Source: Acidobacteriota bacterium (GTDB lineage Bacteria; Acidobacteriota; Vicinamibacteria; Vicinamibacterales; JAKQTR01). Taken from it: a DNA stretch of 9,239 nucleotides. Position 1 is the stretch's first letter; each line of letters begins with the position of its first letter. The stretch covers positions 1 to 9,239 of the forward strand of contig JAPKZP010000062.1 in the NCBI GenBank assembly GCA_026393735.1, in the 5' to 3' direction. Positions 6,419 through 9,239 of this stretch are shown here, one piece after another. Under the pieces are notes generated by a model, which searched no databases, was not told where the DNA came from, and saw only the letters and a program-made list of their open reading frames with translations. The translations under genes and the position numbers were made by a program.

Positions 6419-7006
6419 ATGGACCGGGAGTCCGAGACCGCTCTCGTGGCACGGCTGCGCGCCGGCGATGCGCAAGCGTTCGACGCCGTGTACGCCGCCT
6501 ATCACGCCCGGCTCTTCAACTTCCTGGCCCGCCTGAGCCGGCGCCGCGACGTCGCCGAGGACCTGCTCGAAGAAACCTGGCTGCGCCTGGTGACCCATGC
6601 ACGGCGGCTCCAGGACGACACGCGCCTCGGGCCCTGGCTCTACACGGTTGCCCGCAACATCTTCTACAGCTACTGCCGCTCGCGCGCGATCGACGATGAA
6701 GGCGCAGCCGGCCTGATTGGGCTGTGGCCGGCCGGCACGCCGCAGGCATCGCCGTTTGAAGAGACCGCCGCCCGCGAACTCGAACGCCGCGTCGAGCGGG
6801 CGCTCGCCACGTTACCCACACCGTATCGGGAGACACTGCTGCTGGTTGGCGTCGAAGGACTGACACCTTCGGAAGCGGCGGCCGTGTGCGGGTTGACGCC
6901 GGACGCGCTGCGCCAGCGGCTCTCTCGCGCCCGCGCCATGCTGGACCGGGCACTTGCGTCGACTGAGGTGAATGTCGCCGCGCTGCCCCGGGAGGTGACG
7001 ATATGA
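6419..7006 (+). CDS. ECF-type RNA polymerase sigma factor
   Basis: A 195-residue sigma-70-family factor containing only regions 2 and 4, as in extracytoplasmic function (ECF) sigma factors. Region 2 spans about 19-89 and includes DLLEETWLRL and the promoter-melting/-10 segment LGPWLYTVARNIFYSYCRSR. Region 4 spans about 126-179, with LPTPYRETLLLV and the helix-turn-helix LTPSEAAAVCGLTPDALRQRLSRARAML. I chose the ATG at 6419 (protein MDRESETALV). The in-frame GTG at 6383 lies inside the palindrome, in front of the predicted transcript start, and adds residues foreign to the family. No SnoaL-like C-terminal extension is present, so it is not a standard ECF41 member. Its stop overlaps the start of the next gene (ATGA), which suggests tight coupling with a regulator that holds it at the membrane. 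Confidence 0.88.
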   Translation: MDRESETALVARLRAGDAQAFDAVYAAYHARLFNFLARLSRRRDVAEDLLEETWLRLVTHARRLQDDTRLGPWLYTVARNIFYSYCRSRAIDDEGAAGLIGLWPAGTPQASPFEETAARELERRVERALATLPTPYRETLLLVGVEGLTPSEAAAVCGLTPDALRQRLSRARAMLDRALASTEVNVAALPREVTI

Positions 7007-7269
7007 AGGCCCCGCAACAGGACTGGGACGACGTGATTGACGGGCTGGCTTCGCTGGCGACGCACGACCCGGACCCGGCACGCGCCGCGCACGTCTGCGT
7101 ACGTTGCCACGCCGTGTTGCGGGACCGCCGGCGCCGGCAGTCTCCGGCCACGCGGCACGCGCCGCACGCCAATTGGCGCCGCAGAATGGAACCGGCGATC
7201 GTCTGCGGTCTGTGCGTGGTGTTCCTGTTCGAGGTGCTCAGCCGCGCGCTCCACCTCTACCGGCTGTAG
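7003..7269 (+). CDS. Small membrane protein with Cys/His cluster, candidate anti-sigma factor
   Basis: An 88-residue protein whose ATG overlaps the sigma factor stop (ATGA), behind GGAGGTGA at 6991-6998. The N-terminal part is soluble and holds a compact cluster HVCVRCH (His30, Cys32, Cys35, His36). A basic stretch follows (RDRRRRQ, then HANWRRRM), then one membrane helix at about 64-82 and a short tail. The order soluble domain, basic anchor, single helix and the coupling to an ECF gene are typical of anti-sigma factors. The cluster recalls the zinc-binding HxxxCxxC motif of ZAS anti-sigma factors, but the His spacing is different (HxCxxCH) and the protein is very short. No homology is claimed. 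An alternative is a small membrane protein of other function controlled by the same promoter. Confidence 0.65.
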   Translation: MKAPQQDWDDVIDGLASLATHDPDPARAAHVCVRCHAVLRDRRRRQSPATRHAPHANWRRRMEPAIVCGLCVVFLFEVLSRALHLYRL

Positions 7270-7291
7270 AAGAAGCAGGACTCGGGACGAA

Positions 7292-9239
7292 CTACGGCTG
7301 TCCGCCGGCCAGCACCCATGCGACCTCGGCCTCCAGGGTGCTTCCCGTCGGCGTCCTTTCGACGACGCGCCCGACTTCGGCGCCGTTGCGAAGAAAGACG
7401 AACGTCGGCACGCGCGTAATGCCAAATCTCTCGGTCAGGCCTTCGGTGTCCTTTTTGCCGCGATCCACGCCCACCATCGTGACCGAAGACTCGCGGATGC
7501 CGGCGGCGTCCATGATGGCGAAGAACCGCGGCAGTTCACGCTTACTGTCAGGGCACCATGTGGCCATGATGAGGACCACGGTCACGTCCGACGCCCGTGC
7601 CTTGATCCTCGCGATGGCCGCCGCATCGGGCACGTAAGGCTGCGCGAACAGCGGCTGCCACGACGCGTACTCCTTCAGTTGGGCGCGCGTCACGTGGCCG
7701 AGCAATGGCGGTGGCGCCGGAGGCCTGGGTTGAGCAGGCGTCCCGGCGGCCGTCGGGACTGGTTGTCCTGCCCCTGCTGGTGCAGCAGGAGGGGGAGCGG
7801 AAGCCGCCTGGGCCGCGATTCTCACGATATTGTTGCGCAGGGTGATTTCCGGAACGTTCCCACGCATCTCGACCGACACAGCGCCGCCCTGCAGCACAGC
7901 CTTCGCAGGCAGCGAAAGCACGACCTCGGCTGTCTTCGATGTGAGATCGATGGGTGCCTTCAGCGCCGGCACCTTCGCGCTGGCGATCACGCGGCCGCCC
8001 GCGTCGCGGACGATGACCGTTGATGCGGGCGCGTCAACGGACCCAAGGCTGTGAACCTTCACGCGCACCGTGCGCCCGCTCACGCGTACATCACCCTCCG
8101 CGATACCAAGATCCGGGCGCGACCAATACGGCACGCCCTTCGACACGAGGCGCAGCTCGATGGCCGTCGCGACGCGCGGCTCGAACGTGAACGCCACGCT
8201 CGTCGTCCGCTCGATCGCCATGGTCTGGCTCGGGCCCGAGCCGATCGTGACTGACCATGTGCCGGGAGCAACATCCCACGCCGTCATCGTGGCCTTCACA
8301 GGCTTGGTATCCAGGTTGTAGGCCGTGATCCGCACGTGATCGGGCGTCGCCAGCGGCACCAGGATTGCCACGCGCTCATCCGCCCCGGGTTCGACGAAAT
8401 CCCAGCTGACGACGTGGCCGGGATAGATGGAGTTGCGGATGATGGCGACGCCGCCAAGGCGGGCGCGCTGCAGCTCTGCGTCGGGGACATTGACGCGGTC
8501 GATCCAGAGGCTGCCCTTCGTGTTGATGTACTCGCGCAGCAGCGCAGCCTTCGACTGGTCGCCGTAGAGGTCCTCGAGGAGCTTCGTGTCGCCGGTCACC
8601 TGCCAGGCAAAGTGCCGGCTGGCATTGTCGCCCGTGAGCGCCGCTGCTCCCTGGATCGCCAGGCTCCACGTGTCGCGGACGCCCATGAGGTCGAGGGCGT
8701 TGGCGCCGATCTGTCCGAGCCCTCGCGGCCCGGCATCAAGGAAGGGCTGCAGGTACTTCCTGTCGCCGGTCCAGCGGTACGCGGCCCAGAGCAGCGTGAG
8801 CGCGCGATCGCCGCTGGCGCCCACCCCCGCCACGGGCAGATCCTTGTCCGTGGCGAACTCGATTGTCGTACTGACCGACGACACGCCGTTCGCATCAGCC
8901 TTGCGATGCGCCAGCAGACCGTCCGCCAGTTCGAGCAGCCACTTCCTGACGCGTGGCGAACCATTGAACTCGACGAGCGCCATCGACGGGTGGAGCAAAA
9001 GATAAGACGAGGGCTTGGACCAGCCCCACACGTTCTCGGTCGCGATCGTCGAACCGCTGAAGTAGGCGGACCGGATGTGACGGTGTCCGGCAGGATTGAT
9101 GCCCGTGATTCTCTCGGTGGCGGCCGCCGTCTCCATGGCCCGCTCGAGCTGCTTCGGGCTGGCGTAGTCGAGCAGCAGCGACTGCCCGAGCACCTGGACA
9201 CCTTCTTCGTAGCTGTGCAGCTCGTCGGTCTGGATCGTC
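7292..9239 (-). CDS. Large multidomain protein ending in a WCPDS thioredoxin domain, N-terminus beyond window
   Basis: The frame is open to the window edge, where codons before a GTG at 9191-9193 read TDELHSYEEGVQ, so that GTG is probably internal. Counting from it (633 residues), about 1-240 are helical with repeated aromatic and Trp-containing segments, like an alpha/alpha-toroid hydrolase or lyase domain; no catalytic motif is recognised. Residues 245-350 are beta-rich. Residues 368-458 end in ITLRNNIVRI and resemble a CARDB adhesion-type domain. Residues 461-497 are a Pro/Ala/Gly linker. Residues 500-633 form a thioredoxin-like domain with ATWCPDS (Cys547, Ser550) and the cis-Pro loop RVPTFVF (Pro596). 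The second active-site Cys is replaced by Ser, so disulfide exchange would be monothiol or lost. The composition suggests an exported protein. It converges on the 88-residue gene with 22 bases between the stops. The overall function is unknown. Confidence 0.75.
   Translation of the reverse strand, partial: TIQTDELHSYEEGVQVLGQSLLLDYASPKQLERAMETAAATERITGINPAGHRHIRSAYFSGSTIATENVWGWSKPSSYLLLHPSMALVEFNGSPRVRKWLLELADGLLAHRKADANGVSSVSTTIEFATDKDLPVAGVGASGDRALTLLWAAYRWTGDRKYLQPFLDAGPRGLGQIGANALDLMGVRDTWSLAIQGAAALTGDNASRHFAWQVTGDTKLLEDLYGDQSKAALLREYINTKGSLWIDRVNVPDAELQRARLGGVAIIRNSIYPGHVVSWDFVEPGADERVAILVPLATPDHVRITAYNLDTKPVKATMTAWDVAPGTWSVTIGSGPSQTMAIERTTSVAFTFEPRVATAIELRLVSKGVPYWSRPDLGIAEGDVRVSGRTVRVKVHSLGSVDAPASTVIVRDAGGRVIASAKVPALKAPIDLTSKTAEVVLSLPAKAVLQGGAVSVEMRGNVPEITLRNNIVRIAAQAASAPPPAAPAGAGQPVPTAAGTPAQPRPPAPPPLLGHVTRAQLKEYASWQPLFAQPYVPDAAAIARIKARASDVTVVLIMATWCPDSKRELPRFFAIMDAAGIRESSVTMVGVDRGKKDTEGLTERFGITRVPTFVFLRNGAEVGRVVERTPTGSTLEAEVAWVLAGGQP
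7703..7813 (-). other. Pro/Ala-rich interdomain linker coding segment
   Basis: These bases encode about 37 residues (461-497 of the large minus-strand protein) made almost only of Ala, Pro, Gly, Gln and Thr, joining the CARDB-like domain to the thioredoxin-like domain. The frame stays open throughout, so the two parts are one polypeptide rather than neighbouring genes. Confidence 0.6.

Noticed and set aside
5676..6536. Long plus-strand frames across the intergenic stretch and the minus-strand membrane protein
   Set aside because: No ribosome binding site and Arg/Pro/His-rich composition. The opposite strand holds a well-patterned membrane protein with a strong GGAGGTGA site, and the promoter region lies inside the frame.
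7270..7291. A terminator between the converging genes
   Set aside because: Only 22 bases separate the two stops and no stem-loop or T-run is visible there.
7037..8023. A 328-codon plus-strand frame overlapping the thioredoxin end
   Set aside because: It is out of frame with the 88-residue gene and antisense to a domain with clear thioredoxin motifs.
1..9239. CRISPR arrays, insertion sequences, tRNA or rRNA genes, prophage genes
   Set aside because: No regularly spaced direct repeats, transposase-like protein, terminal inverted repeats or RNA-gene signatures were seen on either strand.

Overview
This is a high-GC bacterial window with strong Shine-Dalgarno sites and long accidental antisense frames. 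The gene types (a C45 Ntn hydrolase, a small ExbB-like protein beside an ECF sigma factor, a large secreted protein ending in a thioredoxin domain) suggest an environmental Gram-negative, possibly Acidobacteriota of the Vicinamibacteria type. That placement is inference; the window holds no marker gene.

Region 1 (1-5674, all plus strand) reads as one operon whose beginning lies outside the window. In order it holds: the end of an HpcH/HpaI-type aldolase; an exported C45-family Ntn hydrolase; a small exported protein of unknown function; a DctM-like membrane permease; a 51-residue two-helix membrane protein; and a membrane-anchored zinc deacylase of the AstE/AspA (M14-like) type. Gaps are 3 to 41 bases and most genes have a good ribosome binding site. 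The set looks like a scavenging pathway: amide or N-acyl bonds cut outside the cytoplasm, products imported by a permease with unusual small partners, and a 2-keto acid or hydroxy acid handled by the aldolase. The permease frame is broken by a single missing base near 3653. By coincidence or not, the first frame ends in an ATGA overlap with an in-frame ATG of the second half.

Region 2 (5675-5993) has no convincing gene, but carries two compact GC-rich or perfect hairpins.

Region 3 (5994-7269) is a divergent regulatory locus. A small three-helix membrane protein runs leftward. An ECF-type sigma factor and a tiny C-terminally anchored protein with a Cys/His cluster (candidate anti-sigma factor) run rightward, overlapping by ATGA. 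Between them lies the most striking feature of the window: a perfect 16-bp palindrome (6375-6390) that supplies a TGTCAC box to each strand. On each strand the box is followed, after exactly 16 bases, by CGTT and then a near-identical downstream stretch. This is the layout of two mirror-image ECF promoters sharing one core. It also places the sigma factor transcript start almost on its ATG.

Region 4 (7292-9239, minus strand, open at the window edge) is a large probably secreted protein. It has a helical N-terminal part, beta-rich domains including a CARDB-like one, a Pro/Ala linker, and a C-terminal thioredoxin-like domain with WCPDS in place of WCxxC.
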